A model generated the notes under the pieces. That model ran no database searches. It was given only the letters and a program-made list of their open reading frames with translations, and was not told the DNA's origin. Positions 18,463-27,020 of a stretch of 64,000 nt of DNA are shown here, in pieces. Position numbers and translations under genes: made by a program. Source of the DNA: Cephalothrix simula (lineage: Eukaryota; Nemertea; Palaeonemertea; Archinemertea; Cephalotrichidae). Position 1 is the first letter of the stretch. Every line of letters begins with the position of its first letter. Location of the stretch: the NCBI GenBank assembly GCA_035591015.1, contig JAXIUW010011119.1, forward strand, positions 29,574-93,573, written 5' to 3'.

Positions 18463-18597
18463 TTGTCTTATTGCTTTAATTTACTAAAAACATCAATCCA
18501 TACTTTACGTGGGCTAGCTCTTTCTAGTGGCCTCATTGCGCCGTTGTTTGCTGGCTGTTTTAACTTGCCAGTGAGGGGGGCGAATGAATTCTCGTGA
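18463..18597 (+). CDS. 44-codon ORF overlapping the ftsA start, possible small lipoprotein or leader peptide
   Basis: An AAGGAGGG ribosome-binding site, the best in this neighbourhood, lies at 18451-18458, five bases before a TTG codon. The resulting 44-residue peptide has a positively charged N-terminus, a hydrophobic stretch (LALSSGLIAPLFAGC) ending in a lipobox-like cysteine, and a short tail. Its TGA overlaps the first codons of ftsA by 14 bases in another frame. It may be a tiny lipoprotein, or simply a leader whose translation opens the ftsA start. A remnant of ftsQ, which usually precedes ftsA, is less likely because no FtsQ motif is seen. Confidence 0.45.
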   Translation: MSYCFNLLKTSIHTLRGLALSSGLIAPLFAGCFNLPVRGANEFS

Positions 18598-19828
18598 AGG
18601 CTCTCGTTGCATTGTCGGCTTAGATATTGGAACAACCAAGATCTGCGCCATTGCAGCTGAAAAAACGGATAGCGGTGAGCTAAAGGTTATCGGGGTCGGT
18701 CATGCGCCGTCAGATGGTCTAAATAAGGGCGTAATCATAGATATTGAGCGGGCAGTAAACTCAATAAAAAAGGCCGTGTCTGAATGTCAGCTAGTTAGTG
18801 GTATACAGATTACTGAGGTTTTCGCTGGCATAGCTGGCGCCCATATTCAGGGCATTAATAGCGATGGCATGGTTACCGTCCAGAATAATCAGGCTATTTC
18901 TAACGGAGATATTGAGCGAGTAATTGAGTCAGCTCAATCCATTAAAATCTCTAATGATCGCGAGGTTATCCACATTCTGCCACAGGGTTACATTGTTGAC
19001 AATCAAGATGGTGTTCATAATCCTTTGGGCATGATGGGGCTAAGGCTTAAAGTTAATGTGCATATTGTAACTTGCGCAGCCACTTCAGCGCAAAATGTTT
19101 TCAAATGTTGCTCATTAGCCGGTTTAGAAGTGCAGGCCTTGGTTTTAGAACCGTTGGCCTCGGGGCTTTCTGTGCTTAGTGAAGATGAAAAACAGCTTGG
19201 AGTAGTTTTAGTAGATATTGGTGGTGGAACCAGCGATGTGGCTGTTTATTCTGGAGGCAGCATTGTTCATACGGCAGTTCTACCGGTTGGTGGCAACCAT
19301 TTAACTAATGACATCGCCACAGTCTTGAGCACACCTAAAGCAGATGCTGAGCGTCTTAAACACGAGCATGGTGTAGCTAAGGTTAGCATGATTGACGAAG
19401 ACGAGATGATACAACTGCCATCTCTTGGTGGACGTAAAAATAGAACTCTAGAGAAAAAACTTCTTGGTGATGTGCTTGAGCCTCGCGTAGAAGAAATGTT
19501 TCAGCAGATTTCAGCTGAGATTGACCGCTCTAACTATCGCAATGTTATTGCATCTGGAGTTGTTTTAACCGGCGGATGCAGCCTTCTGCCGGGTATTGAA
19601 CGTGTTTCTACAGATATTTTAAGACTGCCTTCACGCATTGGCTATCCTAAAAATGTTGGTGGCCTTGATGATGATATAAAGTCGCCACTATACGCTACGG
19701 GAACAGGCTTGCTACATTATGGAGCTTCTGATGAAGACCTCCACAGCAGTAATTATCATTTTGCAAATGTGGGCATTTTAGCGAAGGTGTCACGGATGGT
19801 AAAAGGCTTTATGCAATATTTTTATTAG
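18584..19828 (+). CDS. ftsA: cell division protein FtsA
   Basis: This 414-residue actin-like ATPase tethers FtsZ to the membrane. Phosphate-1 motif VGLDIGTTKICAI, the 1C-domain region HILPQGYIVDNQDGVHNPLGM, LVDIGGGTSDVAVY (phosphate-2) and VVLTGGCSLLPGI (adenosine motif) are all present. The C-terminal amphipathic helix that binds the membrane is represented by LAKVSRMVKGFMQYFY. A purine-rich GAGGGG lies just before the ATG. The gene is followed directly by ftsZ, but the rest of the division and cell-wall cluster (ftsQ, mur genes) is not in the window. Confidence 0.95.
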   Translation: MNSREGSRCIVGLDIGTTKICAIAAEKTDSGELKVIGVGHAPSDGLNKGVIIDIERAVNSIKKAVSECQLVSGIQITEVFAGIAGAHIQGINSDGMVTVQNNQAISNGDIERVIESAQSIKISNDREVIHILPQGYIVDNQDGVHNPLGMMGLRLKVNVHIVTCAATSAQNVFKCCSLAGLEVQALVLEPLASGLSVLSEDEKQLGVVLVDIGGGTSDVAVYSGGSIVHTAVLPVGGNHLTNDIATVLSTPKADAERLKHEHGVAKVSMIDEDEMIQLPSLGGRKNRTLEKKLLGDVLEPRVEEMFQQISAEIDRSNYRNVIASGVVLTGGCSLLPGIERVSTDILRLPSRIGYPKNVGGLDDDIKSPLYATGTGLLHYGASDEDLHSSNYHFANVGILAKVSRMVKGFMQYFY

Positions 19829-19842
19829 GCAAAGAGGAGTAC

Positions 19843-19893
19843 GTGAGGGTGGTTTGGAACAATAAAATAAAAACTAAATTTTACTATGACTGA
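19843..19893 (+). CDS. 16-codon leader ORF overlapping the ftsZ start
   Basis: After ftsA, AAAGAGGAG (19831-19839) is followed by a GTG at 19843 that opens a 16-codon frame ending TGA at 19891-19893, five bases past the A of the ftsZ ATG (19886). FtsZ itself has only AT-rich sequence before its ATG and no recognisable ribosome-binding site. This suggests coupled translation from the leader. The reading is inferred from spacing and no protein function is implied. Confidence 0.4.
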   Translation: MRVVWNNKIKTKFYYD

Positions 19894-21175
19894 ATTCAAA
19901 GCGATAAAAAAAGTTAACGAAGGCAAGCCTCTTCTTAAAGTAATTGGGGTTGGCGGCGGGGGCAGTAACGCTGTTAATCGTATGCTTACATCTGGTTTAG
20001 AAGGTGTTGAATTTATTGTTGCCAATACAGACTTGCAAGATTTAGCAAAGTCTAATGCTCCGCACAAATTGCAATTAGGTGTTAAATGCGCTGCCGGCCT
20101 TGGTGCCGGTTCTGACCCTGAAAAAGGTCGTGAGGCTGCCGAAGAAGAGAAAGATGCTATTCGTGAATACTTAGCGGGTGCTAACATGGTCTTTGTTACA
20201 GCCGGGATGGGTGGCGGTACAGGAACGGGTGCATCTCCGGTGACTGCCGAAATAGCTCGTGAACTGAAATGCTTAACGGTTGGTGTAGTAACTAAGCCCT
20301 TTAGCTTTGAGGGTAAAGTCAGGATGAATTTCTGCAACAAAGGCATTGAAGAGCTTAAAAAGCACGTTGATACTTTAATAATTATCCCGAATGACAATTT
20401 GAAGGGCTTAATGGGTAAGAACGATGGTATAGAAGAGGCCTATGCCCTGGTTGATGATGTGTTACGCATAGCAGTTCAGGGAATATCAGATGTAATGTTT
20501 AAACCGGGTCATGTGAACCTAGATTTTGCCGACATACAAACGACGATGTCTGGCAAAGGCAGAGCAATTATGACTACAGGAATCGGAACAGGTGATAATC
20601 GCGCCACAGATGCAGCTAAAAATGCTATTTCTAGCCCATTGCTTAAAGATTGCGGAGTAAGCGGTGCGCGCAATGTTTTGGTTAATATAACTGGTCCAAG
20701 AAGCTTAGGACTGCACGAGATAGAGGAAGCAGTCAACCTGATAACTGCTAAAGCTGACGATGAAGTTCATGTTATTTACGGAAACTGCTTTAATGACAGC
20801 ATGGATGATGATAAAGTTGAAATAACTGTTATTGCTACTGGTTTTGATGAAGAAGTCGGTAATACTGACAAACCGCACCTTCTTTCGTTGAATAATCAGA
20901 ACCCACAGCTACAGAGTGCAAAGGATAAAAGCACTAAACCCGATAATGTGGTTAGTATAGACCAGCACCAAGATAAATCATCGTCAAAATCTGGTGAGAT
21001 TGTTTATGAACTTAACAAAGACCACTTGATATTAGAAGATATAGAAACACAACATCAAACCCCAAAAAGTTACGACCCCCCAGCCGGCAAAGGATTAGGC
21101 AACAATGATAAAGTTGGTTCAGAAACCGATGTGCCGACTTTTTTACGGCGCCGTAATTCGCGTAATACTGAATAA
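19886..21175 (+). CDS. ftsZ: cell division GTPase FtsZ
   Basis: This 429-residue tubulin-like protein forms the division ring. The N-terminal VIGVGGGGSNAVNRM and the tubulin signature GGGTGTGASPV are present, as are the T7 synergy loop VDLD-type residues (HVNLDFADIQT). The GTPase core ends near residue 315. A charged, low-complexity linker follows, and the chain closes with the conserved C-terminal peptide DVPTFLRRR, which binds FtsA and other partners. The length is normal. Expression may depend on the leader ORF described above. Confidence 0.97.
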   Translation: MTEFKAIKKVNEGKPLLKVIGVGGGGSNAVNRMLTSGLEGVEFIVANTDLQDLAKSNAPHKLQLGVKCAAGLGAGSDPEKGREAAEEEKDAIREYLAGANMVFVTAGMGGGTGTGASPVTAEIARELKCLTVGVVTKPFSFEGKVRMNFCNKGIEELKKHVDTLIIIPNDNLKGLMGKNDGIEEAYALVDDVLRIAVQGISDVMFKPGHVNLDFADIQTTMSGKGRAIMTTGIGTGDNRATDAAKNAISSPLLKDCGVSGARNVLVNITGPRSLGLHEIEEAVNLITAKADDEVHVIYGNCFNDSMDDDKVEITVIATGFDEEVGNTDKPHLLSLNNQNPQLQSAKDKSTKPDNVVSIDQHQDKSSSKSGEIVYELNKDHLILEDIETQHQTPKSYDPPAGKGLGNNDKVGSETDVPTFLRRRNSRNTE

Positions 21176-21433
21176 TTATCTGAGCTAATTCGTGATTTTC
21201 TTTGTGTTCGTGCGGACGTTATAGTTGAAGATACTATTTTAATTGGGCTGGGTATTGCTGAGGTAAATATTACGTTGATGGTTGATGTTTAGGCTATGGG
21301 GTATGTTTGAGGTATAAGAGTTTTAGTATATGCGTCTTAGACGATTGAATGGCCATCCCGCCTATTTATCATAGGCGCTTAATGCGCTCAGCAAGTATCA
21401 GCATGGTTTTGAGTTTTTTCTACAATTATCCTT

Positions 21434-21460
21434 ACTCTCCTATTCCTTAATAGAGAGAGT
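21434..21460. promoter_or_regulatory. stem-loop after ftsZ
   Basis: ACTCTC plus CTATT pairs with AATAG plus GAGAGT around a CCTT loop, with one bulged A. No T-run follows, so it is not a standard intrinsic terminator. It could be an operator or an RNA processing site. Confidence 0.35.
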
Positions 21461-21900
21461 GCTAAGTTTTCAAGGCACTGATTGAGTTGGCTAAAGCCGT
21501 TGAGTGATTATCGTTGAAATTTTGGTGATGATAATTTTGTCTCTATGTGGTATAAAGCATTAGTCTGCATAGACTGGTGTATTACAGGGATGTTTATTTT
21601 GGACAGATGCGCAAAGTACTGAAGAGTAATATTCGCAAACTGGATGCTCTTAAACAACCCTCAATAAGGATTTATGAAATCCGTTTTGCAATGCAGTTGC
21701 TACAGAGTTATTGTAGCCAGTTAAGTTGAGTTTTTTTAGTTAATTGAGTTGCGTAGCGGTTTGGTTAGGCCAAAAATTAAGCTACAGCGGTGGTGCTTGA
21801 CCCATGAGGGTTATGCCTTTATACCAATATCTTTATAGGTTATTTTAAAAAAATTTATTCTGTGAGCTAATGGTTATTTATTCCGCGGTACGCAACGTTT

Positions 21901-21924
21901 AAGTCTGCTTTTTAGTGCAGACTT
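21901..21924. promoter_or_regulatory. 8-bp inverted repeat before the FHA operon
   Basis: AAGTCTGC and GCAGACTT are perfect complements separated by 8 bases, ending 11 bp before the chosen ATG of the first FHA gene. It could be an operator or a hairpin in the 5' leader. A GTG at 21915 inside this repeat would extend the gene by seven codons. Confidence 0.35.
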
Positions 21925-21935
21925 GTGGTGTATTA

Positions 21936-22799
21936 ATGATTTGGAATTGGAGAAGAATACGTTTTTTTCAATCAGGAGTTGACTTTGTTTGTTTAGGCTT
22001 TTCGGCCGGTGTGTGTGGGGCGTCACTGGCTGTTTTGTCTGATACCCTGTGGAATAATGACGTTATAAAAGCTGGAATACTAGGCCTGGGAATGCTGCCT
22101 TTGCTGTGCAGTGCCAATGATATAGCCTATGGGCATTGGCGCAGGTTTCGTCGTAACTTGTTGTTGTCATTGATCTTAGGCCCGCTAATAGGGGCTGCGG
22201 TGGGCTTTGTGGCTGTTGCTTTGCATGCCGCCATTCCCCTTGGCGATCGTTGGTGGTCATCACCCTACGTACCATTATTAGGAATTTTGGCCGCTTTGAG
22301 TGGCTTTATATCAGGCTTTGTTCATCCATCTTGGAGGCATGGCAAGCGGCGTTCATTACGAACGGGACTATGGGGTGTTTTGGCTGCATGGCCATTGAGC
22401 TACATCATCTCTAGCTACAACAACCTACCGTTAGAGATAGTCGCCTTCGGCATCTGGGGTTCTGTCATAGCTTTGGCATCATTTTGGTCTGAGCGCATAG
22501 TTGCTAGGCGTTGGGTAAGATTACTCAACGGTAAATATCCAGATGTAGTCTACCCCCTAAGCGGTAAACAACTCAGTATTGGGCAACTACCCACTAATGA
22601 CGTCGTACTGCGTGGCTTTTCACAAATATTACCAATACATTGCATTATACAAAGAAATGTTCAGGGCTATCTGATAGAAGATAACTTTCAGGAAGGTCGA
22701 GTAAGAGTGAACTTTCGTAAACCCAAGCAGCATGAGCTACGTAGCGGAGATTTAATTCAAATCGGTGGCGCCCTGCTTCAATACGGGAGCAAGAAATAA
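21936..22799 (+). CDS. membrane protein with C-terminal FHA domain
   Basis: The 287-residue protein has about five or six hydrophobic segments in its first 185 residues (for example FVCLGFSAGVCGASLAVLS and LLLSLILGPLIGAAVGFVAV). A cytoplasmic FHA-like domain follows (about 200-285): GKQLSIGQLPTNDVVLRGF, then HCIIQR, then LRSGDLIQIGGALLQYG. FHA domains bind phosphothreonine peptides, so a Ser/Thr kinase partner is expected, but none is in the window. The stop and the next gene's ATG overlap (TAATG), showing translational coupling to the second FHA protein. The exact function is unknown. Confidence 0.7.
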   Translation: MIWNWRRIRFFQSGVDFVCLGFSAGVCGASLAVLSDTLWNNDVIKAGILGLGMLPLLCSANDIAYGHWRRFRRNLLLSLILGPLIGAAVGFVAVALHAAIPLGDRWWSSPYVPLLGILAALSGFISGFVHPSWRHGKRRSLRTGLWGVLAAWPLSYIISSYNNLPLEIVAFGIWGSVIALASFWSERIVARRWVRLLNGKYPDVVYPLSGKQLSIGQLPTNDVVLRGFSQILPIHCIIQRNVQGYLIEDNFQEGRVRVNFRKPKQHELRSGDLIQIGGALLQYGSKK

Positions 22800-24073
22800 T
22801 GAGAGCTATACTATCTTTATTGGCTGCCTTAGTCGCCGCAGTAGCCTGTATGCTGCTATTCTTAGTGTTAATTGATAAACCATTGCAGGCACAAGAAGAA
22901 ATTCCAGCCAACACTTCAGTAACTGCGCCAGAAAACTTGCCTATTGCTACAGAACAAGGTGGCGCAACTGACATAACTTTAGATGATGTTACCCTAGATG
23001 AAGTCGCTTTAGACAATATCGCCTTAGACAAGATTGTTTTAGACGATATGACTGACAATGTAGCAGCTAATATAGCTACAGGTGGCGGTAGTAGCGTATT
23101 TTCAGCGATAGAGGGCAGTGGCATTTTTTGGCCAGCTTTATTTTTGGGCTTGGCAGTAGTCATTGTCGCTACGGTGCGATTGTTTCATCTATACCGAGGG
23201 CTAAGATTAACTCATACCGGCTTTGAGCTGATTAATCCGGGGACTAGGCGAATTTTTGTGCCCTTACCGAAGACCATTAATAATTCGCCCGCACTTGATG
23301 AGAAGCATTTTAGAATATACTTAAATAATCCAATTATTCTAAAACGGATTTTGATTTCTAAGCGCCGACAGGGCTTACAAATTGAAGATCGTAATTCTAA
23401 TAATGTGTTGGTAGTCAATCGCCGTCGCACTCGCCGAACTATCTTGCGTGACATGACGGTTATTGATATAGGCGGTCTAACGGTTGTCTATCGTGATGCC
23501 GTTGCTCGTGAAAGATCTTCAGCAACCATAATTGCGAATACAACGGCTGATGTGCTGTATAAAGACCCTCGTGGACCAATTCGCAAAGGCCATGGCGTGT
23601 TGACTATAGATGGCAGGCCTCATCGCCGACCATATTACATAACCAAGAATTTAACCTATATTGGTCGCTCTGAAAACAGCGATGTGGTAATTAAAGCAAA
23701 TGGCTCAAGTTATCGTGAAGCGATTATTGAACGGGTAGGCGATCGCTATAAGCTGATTGATGCTAACGGCGGTACTTCTGTACAAGTTAATAATCGCCGT
23801 GTTGACCGCAAAACCTTGCGTAGTGGTGATCAAATTAGAATATGTGACCTTGTATTGAATTTTAGATTGGTTACCGACGCCGCCCAAGAATATGTATGGG
23901 TAGAGCGCAAAGCTAGAAACGGCGTGGTTGATGAAGGCTCTGAGCAACATGATAAAGAGCGCAATGGCAGTGGCACAGAAAACCCATCAGATAAGTATCG
24001 CGGAAGTGGTGGAGGCCATCGTTCTACAAATTACAACCAGCGCACGAAGACAGTTCGCAATGAACGAACATGA
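22799..24073 (+). CDS. secreted or membrane-anchored protein with two FHA-like domains
   Basis: An N-terminal signal or anchor helix (residues 3-27) is followed by an acidic stretch with five LDxxx repeats (about 60-82), encoded by 15-bp DNA repeats. A second membrane helix (about 105-127) and two FHA-like regions come next. The second region is clear (about 260-360): LTYIGRSENSDVVIKANGSS with the Gly-Arg and Ser-x-x-Asn-Asp features, and TLRSGDQIRICDLVLNF. The C-terminal 60 residues are charged and disordered. It is coupled to the first FHA gene and overlaps argB by 14 bases. It probably works with its neighbour in phospho-dependent signalling at the membrane, which is inference. Confidence 0.65.
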   Translation: MRAILSLLAALVAAVACMLLFLVLIDKPLQAQEEIPANTSVTAPENLPIATEQGGATDITLDDVTLDEVALDNIALDKIVLDDMTDNVAANIATGGGSSVFSAIEGSGIFWPALFLGLAVVIVATVRLFHLYRGLRLTHTGFELINPGTRRIFVPLPKTINNSPALDEKHFRIYLNNPIILKRILISKRRQGLQIEDRNSNNVLVVNRRRTRRTILRDMTVIDIGGLTVVYRDAVARERSSATIIANTTADVLYKDPRGPIRKGHGVLTIDGRPHRRPYYITKNLTYIGRSENSDVVIKANGSSYREAIIERVGDRYKLIDANGGTSVQVNNRRVDRKTLRSGDQIRICDLVLNFRLVTDAAQEYVWVERKARNGVVDEGSEQHDKERNGSGTENPSDKYRGSGGGHRSTNYNQRTKTVRNERT

Positions 24074-24899
24074 AAAAAAGCTGATAGTATCAGCACTGTC
24101 TTACATAACTCGTTTTAGAAATAGAATATTAGTGGTTAAGTATGGCGGCTCTGCGTTGCATCATAATGAAGACTTAGCTGCTGAATTTGCTCGTGATATC
24201 GTCTTGTTAAGCCGATTGAACATCAAAATAGTTATTGTTCATGGTGGCGGACCAGATATAACCGAGCATCTTGAAAGACTGGGGATTAAGAGTCAATTCA
24301 AAGATGGCCTGCGTGTAACTACTGCTGAAGGACTGAATGTTAGCGAAATGGTTTTGTCGGGGCGCATTAACAAAAAAATTGTAGCACTACTCAACTCTAA
24401 TGGAGCCATGGCAGTTGGTCTTAGCGGAAAAGACGGTAACATGATTTTGGCTAAAAAACTCAATCAGGGTGCTGATTTAGGTTGGGTTGGTGAAGTTGTA
24501 GGGCTACAAACGGGCTTGCTGCAAGCCTTGATGGATAAGGACTACATACCGGTAATTTCTCCAATTGGTATTGATGAGCATGGGCAAAGCTATAACATAA
24601 ATGCTGATACCGTGGCTACTAACATTGCCGTGGCCTTATCTGCCGAGAAGATTGTCTTTATGACCAATGTTGATGGGGTTCTAAAAAATAATCAACTTGT
24701 CAGCAGTTTAACTACTGAGCAGGCCGAAGAGCTAATTCAAAATGGCGTAGTTAGTGGCGGAATGATTCCTAAGGTGCAGGCATTGCTTAATTGCGTTCGT
24801 CATGGAGTGATGAGTGCAGCTATCGTTAACGGCAATAGCCCGCATGCTATTATTCAAGAACTACTTACCCAAGACGGTATTGGAACTATCATCAGCTAG
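24060..24899 (+). CDS. argB: acetylglutamate kinase
   Basis: ArgB phosphorylates N-acetylglutamate, the second step of arginine synthesis. The family motifs ILVVKYGGSAL, IVIVHGGGPDI, the RVTT loop, MVLSGRINKKIV, NINADTVATNIAVAL and the C-terminal GVVSGGMIPKVQA are all present. I chose the ATG at 24060, which gives 279 residues, the normal size. The open frame continues 44 codons upstream inside the FHA gene, but that part has no homology. No other arginine biosynthesis gene is adjacent. Arginine feeds the SpeA-SpeB enzyme encoded earlier. Confidence 0.93.
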   Translation: MNEHEKKLIVSALSYITRFRNRILVVKYGGSALHHNEDLAAEFARDIVLLSRLNIKIVIVHGGGPDITEHLERLGIKSQFKDGLRVTTAEGLNVSEMVLSGRINKKIVALLNSNGAMAVGLSGKDGNMILAKKLNQGADLGWVGEVVGLQTGLLQALMDKDYIPVISPIGIDEHGQSYNINADTVATNIAVALSAEKIVFMTNVDGVLKNNQLVSSLTTEQAEELIQNGVVSGGMIPKVQALLNCVRHGVMSAAIVNGNSPHAIIQELLTQDGIGTIIS

Positions 24900-24920
24900 A
24901 CAGCTATGATTGTATTCTGG

Positions 24921-25766
24921 CTACGGCTTTTGTAAATGAAGCACTCGGGGGCGTTGGTTGAGGTCATGGTAGCAAGCCAAGACTTCTAAACCCGTAGCGA
25001 TGCCTAATTGATACAGCCTTTCTAATTGCTCGGGGCTAAACTCAACCAGTAATTCACCTTTAGGGCTAAGGCATTGATAAGCAGAATTAAAGAGCTGACG
25101 CATGGCTGCGAGGCCATCTTCTCCACCATCTAATGCTAGCTGTGGTTCATGAAGAGACACAGCAAGATTCTGCAATTCTGCGCTAGCTATGTAGGGTGGA
25201 TTACTAACGATTATATCAAAATTATGCCCCAAGGCACTTAATCCGTCACTCTTTATCAAGTGTACGCAATTGCCATTGTTGATATGTTTTGGATTATTTA
25301 GATTAATCTGCGCATAATATAGAGCCTCAGCGGAAATATCGGTGGCTATCCAGCAAATAGCTTGGGTTTTGCCGAGTACTGCCAGAGGAATGGCACCACT
25401 ACCTACTCCAAACTCAGCTATGCGCTGCTGACGTTGCCCAGACTGCCTTTTCTGAATAGTTTTGATGACCTTGTCAACCAAGAGTTCTGTTTCTGGACGT
25501 GGAATAAGACAACCACGACCAATCTTGCAATCTACATCATAAAAAGCTACTTCACCGCACAAGTAAGCGACAGGAATCTTCTTAGCGCATTGCTCAATCT
25601 TGGTTACAAATTCGCTTGTTTCTGCAGTGCTAAGCATTGCGACATCTGGTAGATATAGCTCATGCTTAGCGCAATTTAGTATGTAAGAAAGTAAAAGTTC
25701 GGCTTGGTGGCGTGGAGCCACTATGCCCTTGGCTAGAAGATAGGTAGTGGCTAACTCTAAGGCCAT
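24921..25766 (-). CDS. prmC: release factor glutamine methyltransferase PrmC
   Basis: PrmC methylates the GGQ glutamine of peptide-chain release factors using SAM. The protein shows the N-terminal helical domain (AELLLSYILNCAKHELYL), a SAM loop EFGVGSGAIPLAVL and the catalytic NPPY tetrapeptide in FDIIVSNPPYIAS. It ends with RPRVLHL, as in the family. I chose the ATG at 25766, five bases after the receiver gene's stop, giving 281 residues. An upstream ATG at 25850 would overlap that gene by 80 bases. It is convergent with argB and probably co-transcribed with the receiver gene. The usual partner prfA is not adjacent. Confidence 0.9.
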   Translation of the reverse strand: MALELATTYLLAKGIVAPRHQAELLLSYILNCAKHELYLPDVAMLSTAETSEFVTKIEQCAKKIPVAYLCGEVAFYDVDCKIGRGCLIPRPETELLVDKVIKTIQKRQSGQRQQRIAEFGVGSGAIPLAVLGKTQAICWIATDISAEALYYAQINLNNPKHINNGNCVHLIKSDGLSALGHNFDIIVSNPPYIASAELQNLAVSLHEPQLALDGGEDGLAAMRQLFNSAYQCLSPKGELLVEFSPEQLERLYQLGIATGLEVLACYHDLNQRPRVLHLQKP

Positions 25767-25770
25767 CCAT

Positions 25771-26202
25771 CTATAAAGAGGGTGCTGCTGCGGAATTATG
25801 AAGTTTGTTGTGTTGCTTAAGTTTGAGTACATCAATGATTTTATTTTCAACCACTTGCATACTAAACGGCTTGACTATATAAGAATTAATACCAATTTGA
25901 GCAGCTTGGAGTATTGAATCGCGATCACCATTAGAGGTAATCATGATTATTGGAACATTCTTAAACCTTTCTGTGGAAGAACGGACGGTATGTACCAGCT
26001 CAATGCCGTCCATATTGGGCATAACCCAATCGGTAACTACTAAATCAATTTCTTCATCAGCAAGTATTCGCAAGCCTTCGTAGCCGTCCTTGCAAGGAAA
26101 AACTCTTCTGAAACCCAGCTTTTTAAGAATATTAGCAATCACCTTGAGCATTGTATGATTATCTTCAATACACAAGGCGTTAAGCTCTGTAAAAGCAATC
26201 AT
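25771..26202 (-). CDS. single-domain response regulator (CheY-like receiver)
   Basis: The 143-residue protein is a lone receiver domain: acidic pair in IEDN (residues 13-14), phosphoacceptor Asp58 in VVTDWVMPNMDG, a Thr/Ser at MITS (89-90) and Lys111 in IVKPFS. No output domain is attached. Such proteins act in chemotaxis or phosphorelays. No kinase gene is nearby, so the input cannot be stated. It sits between rplC and prmC on the same strand. Confidence 0.88.
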   Translation of the reverse strand: MIAFTELNALCIEDNHTMLKVIANILKKLGFRRVFPCKDGYEGLRILADEEIDLVVTDWVMPNMDGIELVHTVRSSTERFKNVPIIMITSNGDRDSILQAAQIGINSYIVKPFSMQVVENKIIDVLKLKQHNKLHNSAAAPSL

Positions 26203-26271
26203 TACTATCGCTTCAAGTATTATAATTCAACCGTTAATAGTAACGCTTCTTGAAACAGTAATGTTCAGCCC

Positions 26272-26901
26272 TTAGCCATTTTGAAGAGACTTACGCACCT
26301 CAACCCAGCCATTGCGATGCCCGGGAACAGCACCTTTGATCAAAATAACATTCTTGTCAGCTAGAATACGATAAATAGATAGGTTACGGAGAGTAACACG
26401 CTTGCCGCCCATACGACCGGGCATCTTTTTACCCGGAAAGACACGCCCCGGATCAGCACTATTGCCGATTGAACCGGTAGTTCGATGAAAGCGTGAACCA
26501 TGTGAGGCTGGCCCACCCTTAAAGCCATGCCGTTTGATAACGCCTTGAAAGCCACGACCTTTAGAATTAGCACTAACATCAATGATATCGCCCTCCGCTA
26601 GCATACTTAGGTCAATAGTCTGCCCCACCGTAAAGCTATCAGACTGTTCAACCTTAAACTCTTTTAGATGGCGAGTTACTCGGTTGTCTTTGAAGTGACC
26701 GGCCTGAGCACGATTGATATTTTTCTTCTTAACAGCGGGACCAAAACCTATCTGAACTGAATTGTAGCCATCATTAGCTTCGGTTTTAATCTGCACCACT
26801 TGTGCAGGTTCAATGCTAATCGCCGTAACTGCTACACGTTCGCCATCTTCTGCGAATACGGCTGTCATTCCTAATTTTTTGCCCGCAATCCCACTTAACA
26901 T
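26272..26901 (-). CDS. rplC: 50S ribosomal protein L3
   Basis: This 209-residue protein matches L3 throughout: IAGKKLGMTAVF at the start, KGRGFQGVIKRHGFKGGPASHG, then GSIGNSADPGRVFPGKKMPGRMG and a C-terminal VPGHRNGWVEV. L3 nucleates 50S assembly near the peptidyl transferase centre. In almost all bacteria rplC lies in the S10 operon (rpsJ-rplC-rplD). Here it stands alone between rpsT and a receiver gene, showing that the ribosomal gene order has been broken. Confidence 0.95.
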   Translation of the reverse strand: MLSGIAGKKLGMTAVFAEDGERVAVTAISIEPAQVVQIKTEANDGYNSVQIGFGPAVKKKNINRAQAGHFKDNRVTRHLKEFKVEQSDSFTVGQTIDLSMLAEGDIIDVSANSKGRGFQGVIKRHGFKGGPASHGSRFHRTTGSIGNSADPGRVFPGKKMPGRMGGKRVTLRNLSIYRILADKNVILIKGAVPGHRNGWVEVRKSLQNG

Positions 26902-26941
26902 TTGTTTACTCCAATAACTGCTTTAATAATAAATGCGCTAT

Positions 26942-26959
26942 TAACTCTAGTAAGAGTTA
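26942..26959. promoter_or_regulatory. 7-bp inverted repeat upstream of rplC
   Basis: TAACTCT and AGAGTTA are perfect complements around AGTA in the rpsT-rplC spacer. No T-run follows on either strand. It may be an operator or mRNA structure controlling rplC. Confidence 0.3.
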
Positions 26960-27020
26960 GCCGATGGCAAACATCTTACATTAGAGTCGGTTAGCTATAA
27001 AAACTAGTTGCGATTAAAAC

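Larger units (their letters stand above)
21176..21935. other. 760-bp spacer after ftsZ
   Basis: No convincing gene lies here on either strand. The spacer contains one 11-bp stem with a CCTT loop (21434-21460) and one perfect 8-bp inverted repeat directly before the FHA gene (21901-21924). It probably holds the ftsZ transcript end and the promoter of the FHA-argB operon. I cannot assign an RNA gene. Confidence 0.5.

Noticed and set aside
19825-20397. 190-codon frame antisense to ftsZ
   Set aside because: Runs entirely over the well-supported ftsZ gene; shadow of its codon pattern.
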